NCBI GenBank assembly: GCA_022824305.1
Contig: JAJEAD010000054.1
Coordinates: 1-64,000 of the forward strand
Direction of reading: 5' to 3'
DNA from: Gammaproteobacteria bacterium
GTDB taxonomy: Bacteria > Pseudomonadota > Gammaproteobacteria > HK1
DNA: 64,000 nt
Shown here: one piece after another, positions 47,578-55,458 of the stretch
How positions within the stretch are numbered: position 1 is the stretch's first letter
Layout: the number at the start of each line of letters is the position of its first letter
Program-made: the position numbers and the translations under genes
The notes under the pieces: generated by a model
The model's input: only the letters and a program-made list of their open reading frames with translations
What the model was told of the DNA's origin: nothing
The model's database searches: none

Positions 47578-47931
47578 TCAGGCGTCCACGAGAATCTCGA
47601 ATCCGCCGAAGATCATGCGCTTGCCGTCGAAGGGCATCGGATTCGCGCCCGGTTGGAGCCGGGGGTCGGACATGATCTTCGGGATCGCTTCATCGTGCAC
47701 TTCGCGAGACGGCCAGAGGATCCACGAGAAGCACACCGTCTCATCCTCCCGGCACTTGACCGCCATGGGAAACGACGTGACTTCGCCGTCGGGCACCTCG
47801 TCTCCCCAGCACTCCACCACCGAGAGCGCACCGAACTCCTTGAACACCTCGGCCGCCGCCGCGGCATGCTGTCGATAGGCCTCCTTGCTGGCGGTCGGCA
47901 CCGCCGCGACAAACCCGTCCACGTAGGACAT
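47578..47931 (-). CDS. DUF1428 family protein
   Basis: A 117-residue dimeric alpha/beta-barrel-type small protein of the DUF1428 family: MSYVDGFVAAVP..KEAYRQHAAAAAEVFKEFGAL, VECWGDEVPDGEVTSFPMAV, DETVCFSWILWPSREVHD and the end MPFDGKRMIFGGFEIL. It is the full family length, and a GGAGGAAGGA ribosome-binding site directly precedes the ATG. No biochemical role is established. It is divergent from the H4MPT operon with 200 bp between them, so it may simply neighbour the cluster. Confidence 0.9.
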   Translation of the reverse strand: MSYVDGFVAAVPTASKEAYRQHAAAAAEVFKEFGALSVVECWGDEVPDGEVTSFPMAVKCREDETVCFSWILWPSREVHDEAIPKIMSDPRLQPGANPMPFDGKRMIFGGFEILVDA

Positions 47932-48131
47932 TCCTTCCTCCTGACCACCTGGCCTGGGGCTTCAGCATGCCAGAGTTCAGGCCCGGATCGGGCACGCCAT
48001 GGCGCCCGGGCGACTCGGCGGGAGGTTGCTCCCCGCTCCCGGTCTCGGCCGAGGTGGCGCAGGTGCGGGCAGCGGGGTATGTTCACGAGCGCAACTCCAC
48101 TGTCGCGCGACGGAAGCTCGAGGCAGGACCC

Positions 48132-49034
48132 ATGCGCAAGCTCGAGATCAATGGCGTCCCCGTACAGGACGACTACTCCGAGACCTTCAGCGGACGGCTG
48201 GCGCGGGTACTCGTCACCAGCGTCAACCGGCGCTGGGCGCTCGAGGCGGCGATGGAGACCAAGGGGCTCGGCCGCTCCGCGACGTCCCCGCCCTGCGAGG
48301 CGACCCTGGAACGCGAGGTGGCGCCGGAAGAGACTCCCGACGGCCGTCCCGGATTCATCATTCAGATGATGGACCGCAAGCTCGAGCACCTCGCCCGGTG
48401 CCTGGTGCTCAGAATCCGCAAGGGGGCGCTGCCCAACCCCAAGACCAGCGTGTTCGACGCCCTTCCCCCGGAGCTCGCCGAGGAGTCGATCGTCATGGAG
48501 GGCACCATCATCCAGCGCTTCGGTGACGGTTACGAAGAGGCGGATACCGTCTTCGGGCGCGAAGTCTTTCGGGTGCCGAAGATGGACGGTGCCTTTCACG
48601 TCGAGCGCCGCTTCGGGGTGGTTCGGGAGGCGGTCACCGGGGGCATGTTCCTCATCCTCGCGACCAGCGACGATGCCGCTCTCGAAGCGGCGGAGGCGGC
48701 GCTGGAGGCCACGTCGAGGATTCCCCTGGTGGTGGTCAAGAACGCGGCGAGCGGATCAAAGGTGGGCGCCCGCAACTACGAGGACATGGTGGCGACCACC
48801 AATCATCACTACTGCCCGACGCTCTCCGGCGAATCCGAAAGCGCATTGCCGGAGTCGGTGCGCTGCGTCTACGAGATCATCGTCAGCGCCCCCCGCCTCC
48901 ACGAAGTGCGTGAGGGAATGCGGGCCGGTATCGAAGCGGCCACTTCGGTGGGAGGCGTGGTGGAGATCCACACCGCCAACTACGGCGGCAAGCTGGGCAA
49001 GGGCAAGATCTTCCTGCACAGCCTCTTCGAGTAG
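48132..49034 (+). CDS. fhcD: Formylmethanofuran--tetrahydromethanopterin formyltransferase (Ftr/FhcD)
   Basis: A 300-residue cytoplasmic enzyme that moves a formyl group between N5-formyl-H4MPT and methanofuran (or its bacterial analogue), the last transfer before formate release. Conserved segments: PVQDDYSETFSGRLARVLVTS, ERE..PEETPDGRPG, RFGDGYEEADTVFGREVFRVPKMDG, and ASGSKVGARNYEDMVATTNHHYCPTL, close to bacterial FhcD. In most methylotrophs fhcD sits inside fhcABDC with the hydrolase subunits. Here it starts a six-gene operon alone, directly followed by mptG, and fhcA, fhcB and fhcC are not in the window. GAGGCAGG lies just upstream of the ATG. Confidence 0.93.
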   Translation: MRKLEINGVPVQDDYSETFSGRLARVLVTSVNRRWALEAAMETKGLGRSATSPPCEATLEREVAPEETPDGRPGFIIQMMDRKLEHLARCLVLRIRKGALPNPKTSVFDALPPELAEESIVMEGTIIQRFGDGYEEADTVFGREVFRVPKMDGAFHVERRFGVVREAVTGGMFLILATSDDAALEAAEAALEATSRIPLVVVKNAASGSKVGARNYEDMVATTNHHYCPTLSGESESALPESVRCVYEIIVSAPRLHEVREGMRAGIEAATSVGGVVEIHTANYGGKLGKGKIFLHSLFE

Positions 49035-49053
49035 GCGCCGGCGCGGATTACGC

Positions 49054-50031
49054 ATGCCGCGCCGTGCCGACCGCTGCGTCTGCATTCATGCGCCGGCCCG
49101 GCTGCACATGGGTTTCATCGATCTGCACGGCGGCCTGGGCCGCCGCTACGGCAGCCTGGGCCTCGCACTGGAGCGCCCCTTCACCCGGGTCCGTCTCACC
49201 GCCGCGGCCGGGACGAAAGCGGTGGGGCCGGATGCGGCGCGCGCGGTCCGCTACGCACAGACGCTCGCGCAACACTTCGACCTGCCGACGGGCGTTCACA
49301 TCGACGTCGAGGAAGCGGTCCCCCCGCACGCCGGACTCGGATCCGGAACGCAGCTCGCGCTCAGCGTAGGAGCCGGCATGGCGAAGCTCTTCGAGCTCGA
49401 TGCCGACAGTCTCGAGATTGCCACCGTGCTCGGTCGCGGAGCGAGGTCCGGTCTGGGCCTCGGGCTCTTCGAACAGGGCGGCTTCGTGGTCGACGGCGGC
49501 AGCGCCGGAGGGTATGCCCCTCCTCCCATCATCACTCGCCTGGCCTTCCCTCCCGAGTGGCGCCTGATGCTCATTTTCGACCGCACGCGAGTAGGCGTGC
49601 ACGGAGAGGCGGAGCGGGCGGCCTTCGCCACGCTGCCGCGCTTCCCGGAGGCCGATGCCGCCGAACTCTGCCGGCGGGTGCTGATGCAGGTGCTGCCCGG
49701 CCTCGTGGAAGGCGATCTCGAAGTGGTGGGGCCCGCGTTGACCCGGATTCAGGCGAGAGTGGGCGATCACTTCGCCAGCGCGCAGGGCGGCCGCTTCGCG
49801 AGCCCCGGAGTCACCCGCGCGCTGGATTGGCTGCATGCCCGCGGAATCAAGGGACTCGGTCAGAGCTCGTGGGGACCGACCGGGTTCGCGCTCTGCCCAA
49901 GCGAAGAGACGGCAATGCGACTCCTGTCGGAGGCAAGGCGCCGTTTCGCCGACGAGATCGAATTAGACTTCGTGGTCACCCGCGGGCGCAATGAAGGCGC
50001 CAGCATCAGGAGCGAGTCCCTCGTCCACTGA
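49054..50031 (+). CDS. mptG: Beta-ribofuranosylaminobenzene 5'-phosphate synthase
   Basis: A 325-residue GHMP-kinase-fold enzyme that condenses 4-hydroxybenzoate (or p-aminobenzoate) with phosphoribosyl pyrophosphate, the first committed step of methanopterin synthesis. VCIHAPARLHMGFIDLHGGLGRRYGSLGLAL opens the protein, PPHAGLGSGTQLAL is the GHMP phosphate-binding motif, and ARSGLGLGLFEQGGFVVDGG and IKGLGQSSWGPTGFAL are signatures of beta-RFAP synthase. It begins 19 bp after fhcD, and the presence of the cofactor-synthesis gene inside the pathway operon is typical of bacterial H4MPT clusters. Confidence 0.93.
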   Translation: MPRRADRCVCIHAPARLHMGFIDLHGGLGRRYGSLGLALERPFTRVRLTAAAGTKAVGPDAARAVRYAQTLAQHFDLPTGVHIDVEEAVPPHAGLGSGTQLALSVGAGMAKLFELDADSLEIATVLGRGARSGLGLGLFEQGGFVVDGGSAGGYAPPPIITRLAFPPEWRLMLIFDRTRVGVHGEAERAAFATLPRFPEADAAELCRRVLMQVLPGLVEGDLEVVGPALTRIQARVGDHFASAQGGRFASPGVTRALDWLHARGIKGLGQSSWGPTGFALCPSEETAMRLLSEARRRFADEIELDFVVTRGRNEGASIRSESLVH

Positions 50032-50047
50032 CACGCCGGAGCGAGCC

Positions 50048-50944
50048 ATGGCCAAGCCGAAGATCCTTCACATGCTCGACCCCCGAGCCAACGTCAGTCC
50101 CTTCGACGTGAACATGGCGGTGGATGCGGGATTCGAAGTGGTCGTCCCCTACCCGCGGGTCACGGTCGACGATGTCGCGGGACTGGTCCAGGACGCGATC
50201 TTCTCCCGGCCGCCGGGGCGCTTCAACGAAACCGGAGTGTTCATCGGAGGCCACGACGTCAACCTCGCCGCCGACATGCTCGAGCGGGCGAGAGGCGCGA
50301 TGGTGCCGCCCTTCGAGGTCGCGGTGCTCGCCGACCCGAACGGGGCCTACACCACGTCGGCGGCACTGGTCGCACAGGTCTCGAAGCATCTCGTCGCACG
50401 CACCGGTCGGGGGCTCGAGGGTCGCAACGTGCAGATTCTGGGAGGCGGACCGGTGGGGCTCTGCACCGCGGTGCTGGCAGCCCGCCAGGGTGCGCACCCG
50501 CGACTGGTTCGGCTCACCGAGATGACTCCGGACAAGGAAGCGCCGGTGCAACGTTTCGCCCGGCGCTACGAGGTCGAGCTGCCCTGGACCGCGCGGCGTG
50601 ACGATGCCGAAAAGCTCGCCGCGCTCGAGTCCGCCGAGGTGGTGGTCTGCTGCGCGAAGGCGGGGGTGCAGATTCTGTCCGCCGCGATTCTGGAGCAGTG
50701 CGGGGCCCTCGTCGTCGCCGCGGACGTCAACGCGGTGCCTCCGGCCGGCATCGAGGGCCTGTCGGTGGGCGACGACGGAGCCGAATTGCCCGGCGGCGCG
50801 CTCGGAATCGGCGCGCTTGCGATCGGCGGCGTCAAGTACAAGGTGCAGCGCGGCCTGCTCGAGCGCATGCTCGGCGCCGACCACGCGGCGCTTCTCGACT
50901 TTCCCGACGCGTTCGACCTCGCACGGGAGGTGGTCGGGGCCTGA
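50048..50944 (+). CDS. mtdB: NAD(P)-dependent methylene-H4MPT dehydrogenase
   Basis: A 298-residue dehydrogenase oxidising methylene-H4MPT to methenyl-H4MPT. The N-terminal domain starts KPKILHMLDPRANVSPFDVNMA, with DAGFEVVVPYPRV and ETGVFIGGHDVNLAADML. The C-terminal Rossmann domain has VQILGGGPVGLCTAVLAARQGA. This pattern fits MtdB rather than the folate-active MtdA because it sits between mptG and mch, but the two cannot be separated safely without alignment. GGAGCGAG precedes the ATG. Confidence 0.92.
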   Translation: MAKPKILHMLDPRANVSPFDVNMAVDAGFEVVVPYPRVTVDDVAGLVQDAIFSRPPGRFNETGVFIGGHDVNLAADMLERARGAMVPPFEVAVLADPNGAYTTSAALVAQVSKHLVARTGRGLEGRNVQILGGGPVGLCTAVLAARQGAHPRLVRLTEMTPDKEAPVQRFARRYEVELPWTARRDDAEKLAALESAEVVVCCAKAGVQILSAAILEQCGALVVAADVNAVPPAGIEGLSVGDDGAELPGGALGIGALAIGGVKYKVQRGLLERMLGADHAALLDFPDAFDLAREVVGA

Positions 50945-50957
50945 GCCTCCGCCTCGC

Positions 50958-51929
50958 ATGAACGAGCGCCTGAGCGTCAACGCGAGCTGCCTTCCCCTGG
51001 TGGAGGAGCTGGTGGAAGGGGCGGCGGCCCTGCGCGTGGGCGTCGCGAGCGCGGCGGGCAGCGCCCGCGTCGTCGATGCGGGCATCGACCATCCGGGGAG
51101 CACCGAGGCGGGGCTCCTCATCGCGCGCATCTGCATGGCCGGTCTCGGGCAAGTGACCTTGCGGGCGAATCCGGTGTTCCCGGACTGGCCCTGGCAGGTC
51201 GAGGTCCGCACGAGTCAGCCGGTGCTCGCATGCCTGCTCTCCCAGTACGCGGGCTGGAGTCTCCGTTTCGATGCGCCGGAGAAGTGGGCCGCGCTCGGAT
51301 CGGGACCGGCGAGAGCGCTCGCGGCCCGGGAAGCGCTCTTCGCGGAGCTCGGGTACCGGGACCGTGCCGAGGATGCCTGCCTGGTGCTCGAGACCGACCG
51401 CCATCCTCCTCCTGCCCTGTCGGAGAAGGTCGCCCGGGACTGCTCCGTGGCGCCGGAGCGGGTGACGCTGGTGCTCACACCCACCGGCAGTCTCGCCGGA
51501 GTGGCGCAGATCGCGGCACGGGTGGTGGAGGTGGCGCTGCACAAGGCCCACGAGATCGGTTTTCCACTCGATGCCATTCTCGAGGGAGCCGGCACCACCC
51601 CCCTGCCCCCGCCCGTCGACGACGCGCTCGTCGCGATGGGTCGTACGAACGACACCATCCTCTTCGGTGGCCAGGTGCAGCTCGTCGTGTCGTGTGCCGA
51701 TGACGACGCCCGCGACCTCGCCGAGCGGCTGCCGAGCAGCGCCTCTCGAGATTACGGCAAGCCCTTCGCCGAAGTGTTCCGGGACTACGGCTACGACTTC
51801 TTCCAGATCGATCCCATGCTCTTCAGTCCGGCCCGGGTCGCGGTGACCGCGCTCGGAAGCGGCCGTACCTTTCGCGCCGGGCGCCTGGACGCCGAGCTGC
51901 TGGCGCGTTCCTTCGGCGGCGGTGCCTGA
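50958..51929 (+). CDS. mch: Methenyl-H4MPT cyclohydrolase
   Basis: A 323-residue enzyme that hydrolyses methenyl-H4MPT to N5-formyl-H4MPT, between MtdB and Ftr. LSVNASCLPLVEELVEGAAALRV opens the protein, followed by VVDAGIDHPGSTEAGLLIARICMAGLG, and the C-terminal half has LEGAGTTPLPPPVDDALVAMGRTNDTILFGG and YDFFQIDPMLFSPARV, all strongly conserved. It overlaps the following citG-like gene by 8 bp. It is the full length for the family. Confidence 0.95.
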   Translation: MNERLSVNASCLPLVEELVEGAAALRVGVASAAGSARVVDAGIDHPGSTEAGLLIARICMAGLGQVTLRANPVFPDWPWQVEVRTSQPVLACLLSQYAGWSLRFDAPEKWAALGSGPARALAAREALFAELGYRDRAEDACLVLETDRHPPPALSEKVARDCSVAPERVTLVLTPTGSLAGVAQIAARVVEVALHKAHEIGFPLDAILEGAGTTPLPPPVDDALVAMGRTNDTILFGGQVQLVVSCADDDARDLAERLPSSASRDYGKPFAEVFRDYGYDFFQIDPMLFSPARVAVTALGSGRTFRAGRLDAELLARSFGGGA

Positions 51930-52806
51930 GACCCTGCGCGCCGGGCGACTCCCCACCCCGGTCGCCGATGCGGTGTGGCGGGCCTGCATCGAGGAGCTGG
52001 AAGCCCCCAAGCCCGGCAACGTGAGCTTCGCGTCGCCCGGCCACGGGATGACCGCGAAGGACTTCGTGGTCAGCGCCCGGTGCAGCGCGGAAGTGCTCGG
52101 GACGCCCGGCCTGTCACTGGGCGAGCGGGTGCTCGGCAGCATCGAGGCGACTCGACGCGCGGTGGATTGCAATACCAATCTCGGGATCGTCCTGCTCTGC
52201 GCGCCGCTTGCGCACGCGGCGCTCGAGAGCGAGGCGGGCCACCCGCTTCGCGCGCGAGTGACGGAGGTGCTCGCATCGTCCGGGGTCGAAGACACCGAGC
52301 GGGTGCTCGCCGCGATTCGCCTCGCGGCGCCGGCGGGGCTCGGCGTGAGCCGGCGCCACGATGTCCGGACTCCCGCCACCGCTTCCCTGGTCGAAGTGAT
52401 GCGGGAGGCGGAAGACCGCGATCGGGTGGCGCGCCAGTACGCGCGTTGCTTCGAGGATGTCTTCGACTTCGGGCTCGCCGCGCTCGCCCGGGGCCGGACG
52501 CGATGGCCGGGCAGGGACGCCATCGTGGCGCTTTACCTCGAGTTTCTCGCACGGTTTAAGGACTCCCATATAGAGCGTAAACTCGGCCCGGTCGCCGCGG
52601 AGGAGGTACGGCTCGAGGCGAAGCGGCTTCTGGAGAGCCTCGAATCGCCGGGATCGGAAGAAATGAACTTCGAGGAACTGGCACGCTTCGATCACAGCCT
52701 GAAATGCCGGCGCATCAACCCCGGAACGAGCGCCGATTTGACCGTGGCAACCCTGCTTGCCGACAACCTCCTCCACGGGAAGAGGAAATCCGCTGCGGCC
52801 CGGTGA
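51922..52806 (+). CDS. CitG-like (triphosphoribosyl-dephospho-CoA synthase family) protein of the H4MPT cluster
   Basis: A 294-residue protein of the CitG/MdcB family. In citrate lyase this enzyme builds a prosthetic group from dephospho-CoA and ATP, but no citrate or malonate lyase genes are here. The homologue in methylotroph H4MPT clusters (known as Orf5) is needed for cofactor synthesis, and that role is the likely one. Landmarks: [40 protein letters not shown], and the C-terminal [19 protein letters not shown]. Start GTG 51922 lies in the end of mch. Confidence 0.88.
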   Translation: MPETLRAGRLPTPVADAVWRACIEELEAPKPGNVSFASPGHGMTAKDFVVSARCSAEVLGTPGLSLGERVLGSIEATRRAVDCNTNLGIVLLCAPLAHAALESEAGHPLRARVTEVLASSGVEDTERVLAAIRLAAPAGLGVSRRHDVRTPATASLVEVMREAEDRDRVARQYARCFEDVFDFGLAALARGRTRWPGRDAIVALYLEFLARFKDSHIERKLGPVAAEEVRLEAKRLLESLESPGSEEMNFEELARFDHSLKCRRINPGTSADLTVATLLADNLLHGKRKSAAAR

Positions 52807-52850
52807 ATGCGGGGCGCGACCCAACCGAAAACGACGCAAAGGAGCTAGCA

Positions 52851-53360
52851 ATGGCAATCACCAATGTTCGAGTGGGAGAGTCCCTGGTAGGCGACGGCAA
52901 CGAGGTTGCCCACATCGATCTGATTCTCGGTCCACGGGGTTCGGCGGCGGAGACCGCCTTTTGCACCGGCCTGGTCAACAACAAGGACGGATTCACCAGT
53001 CTGCTGGCGGTGGTCTCGCCCAATGTGCCGGCGAAGCCCAATACCATGATGTTCAACAAGGTCACCATGAAGGGCGCCAAGCAGGCGGTGCAGATGTTCG
53101 GCCCGGCCCAGCGCGCCGTGGCCCGTGCCGTCATGGAGGCGGTGTCGGAGGGCACGATTCCCGCCGACGAGGCCGACGACCTGTACGTGTGCGTGGGCGT
53201 CTTCATCCACTGGGAAGCCGAGGACGACGCCAAGATCGAGCAGTACAACTACCAGGCCACCAAGGAGGCGATCGAGCGCGCGGTCGCCGGCACGCCTTCG
53301 GTTCAGGACGTTCTCGCCCAGAAGAACGCCGAGCATCCCTTCGCCGCCAACGTCTCCTGA
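52851..53360 (+). CDS. fae: Formaldehyde-activating enzyme
   Basis: A 169-residue enzyme that speeds condensation of formaldehyde with H4MPT to methylene-H4MPT, the entry step of the pathway. It is almost textbook: [19 protein letters not shown] with the catalytic histidine (His21), [60 protein letters not shown] and the C-terminal [15 protein letters not shown] about 7 nt before the ATG is the strongest ribosome-binding site of the operon, as expected for an abundant protein. It is the last gene before a strong terminator. Confidence 0.97.
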   Translation: MAITNVRVGESLVGDGNEVAHIDLILGPRGSAAETAFCTGLVNNKDGFTSLLAVVSPNVPAKPNTMMFNKVTMKGAKQAVQMFGPAQRAVARAVMEAVSEGTIPADEADDLYVCVGVFIHWEAEDDAKIEQYNYQATKEAIERAVAGTPSVQDVLAQKNAEHPFAANVS

Positions 53361-53388
53361 CGGCGCCTCCGGATCTCGACGAAACGAA

Positions 53389-53417
53389 GGGCTCTCCCGC
53401 GTCCGGCGGGAGAGCCC
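53389..53417 (+). terminator. Intrinsic terminator of the fhcD-fae operon
   Basis: A perfect 12-bp stem, GGGCTCTCCCGC (53389-53400) with GCGGGAGAGCCC (53406-53417), closes a 5-nt loop and is followed by CTTTCCC. It lies 28 bp past the fae stop codon and cleanly separates fae from the acyl-CoA ligase gene. Confidence 0.8.
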
Positions 53418-53619
53418 CTTTCCCGCCCCTGCGATACGCCCGACCTTCTCGCGGCACGCCACACGTATCGCTCGGGCCGACAATCCCATTCGACGGCTCG
53501 TGGCGCCGGTCAATCCGGCTTGGCAGCAACGGGCAGGACTCCGATCCCGCGGGCAACGCCGCCGGCCGGGCAGCATCGATTGCCGCAGGCGGTATCGGAC
53601 ATCGCGCGAGGAGGCCCCG

Positions 53620-55266
53620 ATGACCAACCCATTCGTCGCGGCGGACTTCCCGCTCGAGGAGCGCACCGTAGGCCGGGTGCTCGAACGCTCGGCGGAACGC
53701 TTCGGGGACAAGGCCTTCGTGGAGACGGTCGCCGGAGAGCGGGTGAGCTACCGCGAGATGGACCGCCTCTCCAACCGGTTTGCGCACGGCGCCGCCGCGT
53801 TCGGGATCGCGCACCAGGAGCCGGTCCTGGTGATGCTGCCGGATGTCGTCGAGTACCTCGTCGTCTGGTGCGGGCTGGGCAAGCGCGGCGCAATGGAGGT
53901 GCCCGTAAACCTCGCCTACCGCAAGGGAATCCTGCGCCGCATCTGCAACGATTCCACCGCCCGGACGATCATCATCGATCGCGACTTTCTGCCCTGGCTC
54001 GAAGAGATTGCGGACGAGCTCGAAACGCTTCGGAACTGCGTCCTCTACTCCGAGGATCCGGACCGAAGGGACGAGCTGGCGCTGCCTCCGACTCTCTCCC
54101 GACGCTGCCGGCCGGCGGCTTTCGAGCAGCTCATCTCCGACAACGAGGCACCCTTCGAGCCTGTGCCCGCCTTTCACGACCTCGTCGGCATCATGTTCAC
54201 CTCGGGAACCACCGGTCCCTCGAAAGGGGTGAGCACCACGCACGCCCACTCCTTCGCCTATGCCGATTCGGCCGCCGAAATCTTCGCGCTGGAGCCCGCG
54301 GACCGGGCCTACAGTTGCGGACTGCCGCTCTTCCACCTCGGCTGTCAGTGGGCGATCTGCTACGCCTGCATGATCTACGGCGCCACCGTGGTGCTCCGTC
54401 AGGGCTACCGGAACGAGTACTTCTGGCCCGACATCGCCGCTCACCGGTGCACCGTCGCCTTCCTGCTCGGCGCGATCGCCAATTTCCTGTGGCAGCAGCC
54501 GGAACGGCCGGAAGACCGCGACACACCGTTGCGAAAGGCGGGCATGTTCCCGCTCCTTCCTGAACACGAGGCCTTCTCGAAGCGATTCGGCGTGGCGCTC
54601 TCCACCGGCTACGGGTCGACCGAGGAGGCCTGCCCGCTCATCCACCACTTCGGCGAGCCCTTCCCCAACAACCAGTGCGTCGGGTTCCCGACCTCGCGCT
54701 TCGAGGTGAAGATCCTCGACGAGCTGGACCGGGAGTGCCCGCCCGGAGTGATGGGAGAGATCTGCACCCGGCCCCGGAACCCGTGGGACATCCTGGTCGG
54801 CTACTGGGGGCATCCCGAGTACACCGCGCGGGTCTTCCGAAACCTCTGGTATCACACCGGCGACGCCGGCTACCGGGACGACGAGGGGCGCTTCTACTTC
54901 GTCGACCGCCTCACCGACTCGATGCGCCGCCGCGGCGAGAACATCTCCTCCATGGAGGTGGAGGACGAGATCAACCAGCATCCCGACGTCCTCGAGTGCG
55001 CGGTGTTCCCGGTCTGGGACGAGCACACCGAGCAGGAAGTCATGACCGTCATCACGCCGAAGCCGGGTCGCCGCATCGATGCGGTCGAGCTCATCGCGTT
55101 CCTCGACCGGCGGATGGCCTACTTCATGATCCCGCGCTACGTCGACTTCCGCGACGAGATTCCCAAGACTCCCACCGGCAAGATGGAAAAGTACAAGCTC
55201 CGCAACGAGGGCATCACCGCCACCACCTGGGACCGAGTGGCGGCCGGAGTGAAGCTCACCCGCTGA
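53620..55266 (+). CDS. AMP-forming acyl-CoA ligase (CaiC-like)
   Basis: A 548-residue adenylate-forming enzyme. The adenylation motif is IMFTSGTTGPSKGV, followed by GYGSTEEACPLIHHFGEP, WYHTGDAGYRDDEGRFYFVDR and RRRGENISSMEVEDEI, and the C-terminal lysine lies in PKTPTGKMEKYKLR. The pattern resembles carnitine/crotonobetaine-CoA ligase-type proteins, so small quaternary or branched acids are possible substrates. ATG 53620 has an AGGAGG 6 nt upstream; the frame is open earlier through fae. It is downstream of the fae terminator and has no known role in H4MPT metabolism. Confidence 0.88.
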   Translation: MTNPFVAADFPLEERTVGRVLERSAERFGDKAFVETVAGERVSYREMDRLSNRFAHGAAAFGIAHQEPVLVMLPDVVEYLVVWCGLGKRGAMEVPVNLAYRKGILRRICNDSTARTIIIDRDFLPWLEEIADELETLRNCVLYSEDPDRRDELALPPTLSRRCRPAAFEQLISDNEAPFEPVPAFHDLVGIMFTSGTTGPSKGVSTTHAHSFAYADSAAEIFALEPADRAYSCGLPLFHLGCQWAICYACMIYGATVVLRQGYRNEYFWPDIAAHRCTVAFLLGAIANFLWQQPERPEDRDTPLRKAGMFPLLPEHEAFSKRFGVALSTGYGSTEEACPLIHHFGEPFPNNQCVGFPTSRFEVKILDELDRECPPGVMGEICTRPRNPWDILVGYWGHPEYTARVFRNLWYHTGDAGYRDDEGRFYFVDRLTDSMRRRGENISSMEVEDEINQHPDVLECAVFPVWDEHTEQEVMTVITPKPGRRIDAVELIAFLDRRMAYFMIPRYVDFRDEIPKTPTGKMEKYKLRNEGITATTWDRVAAGVKLTR

Positions 55267-55458
55267 GAACATCAACCGCGCTTTACTCTGTATCGATCTT
55301 CCTTGTCAGAACTCTCTTTCAGAAGCGCCGGGGCCAGCCTGACATCAACGAGTATTGACGACATCCGACGCACGAGGTTTCGACGTCGGCCGGGTGTGTC
55401 CGATTCATCCTCGTGAAGAGGATGTCTTCGTCCTTTCGGCATCGACGGTCTGCCGCAG

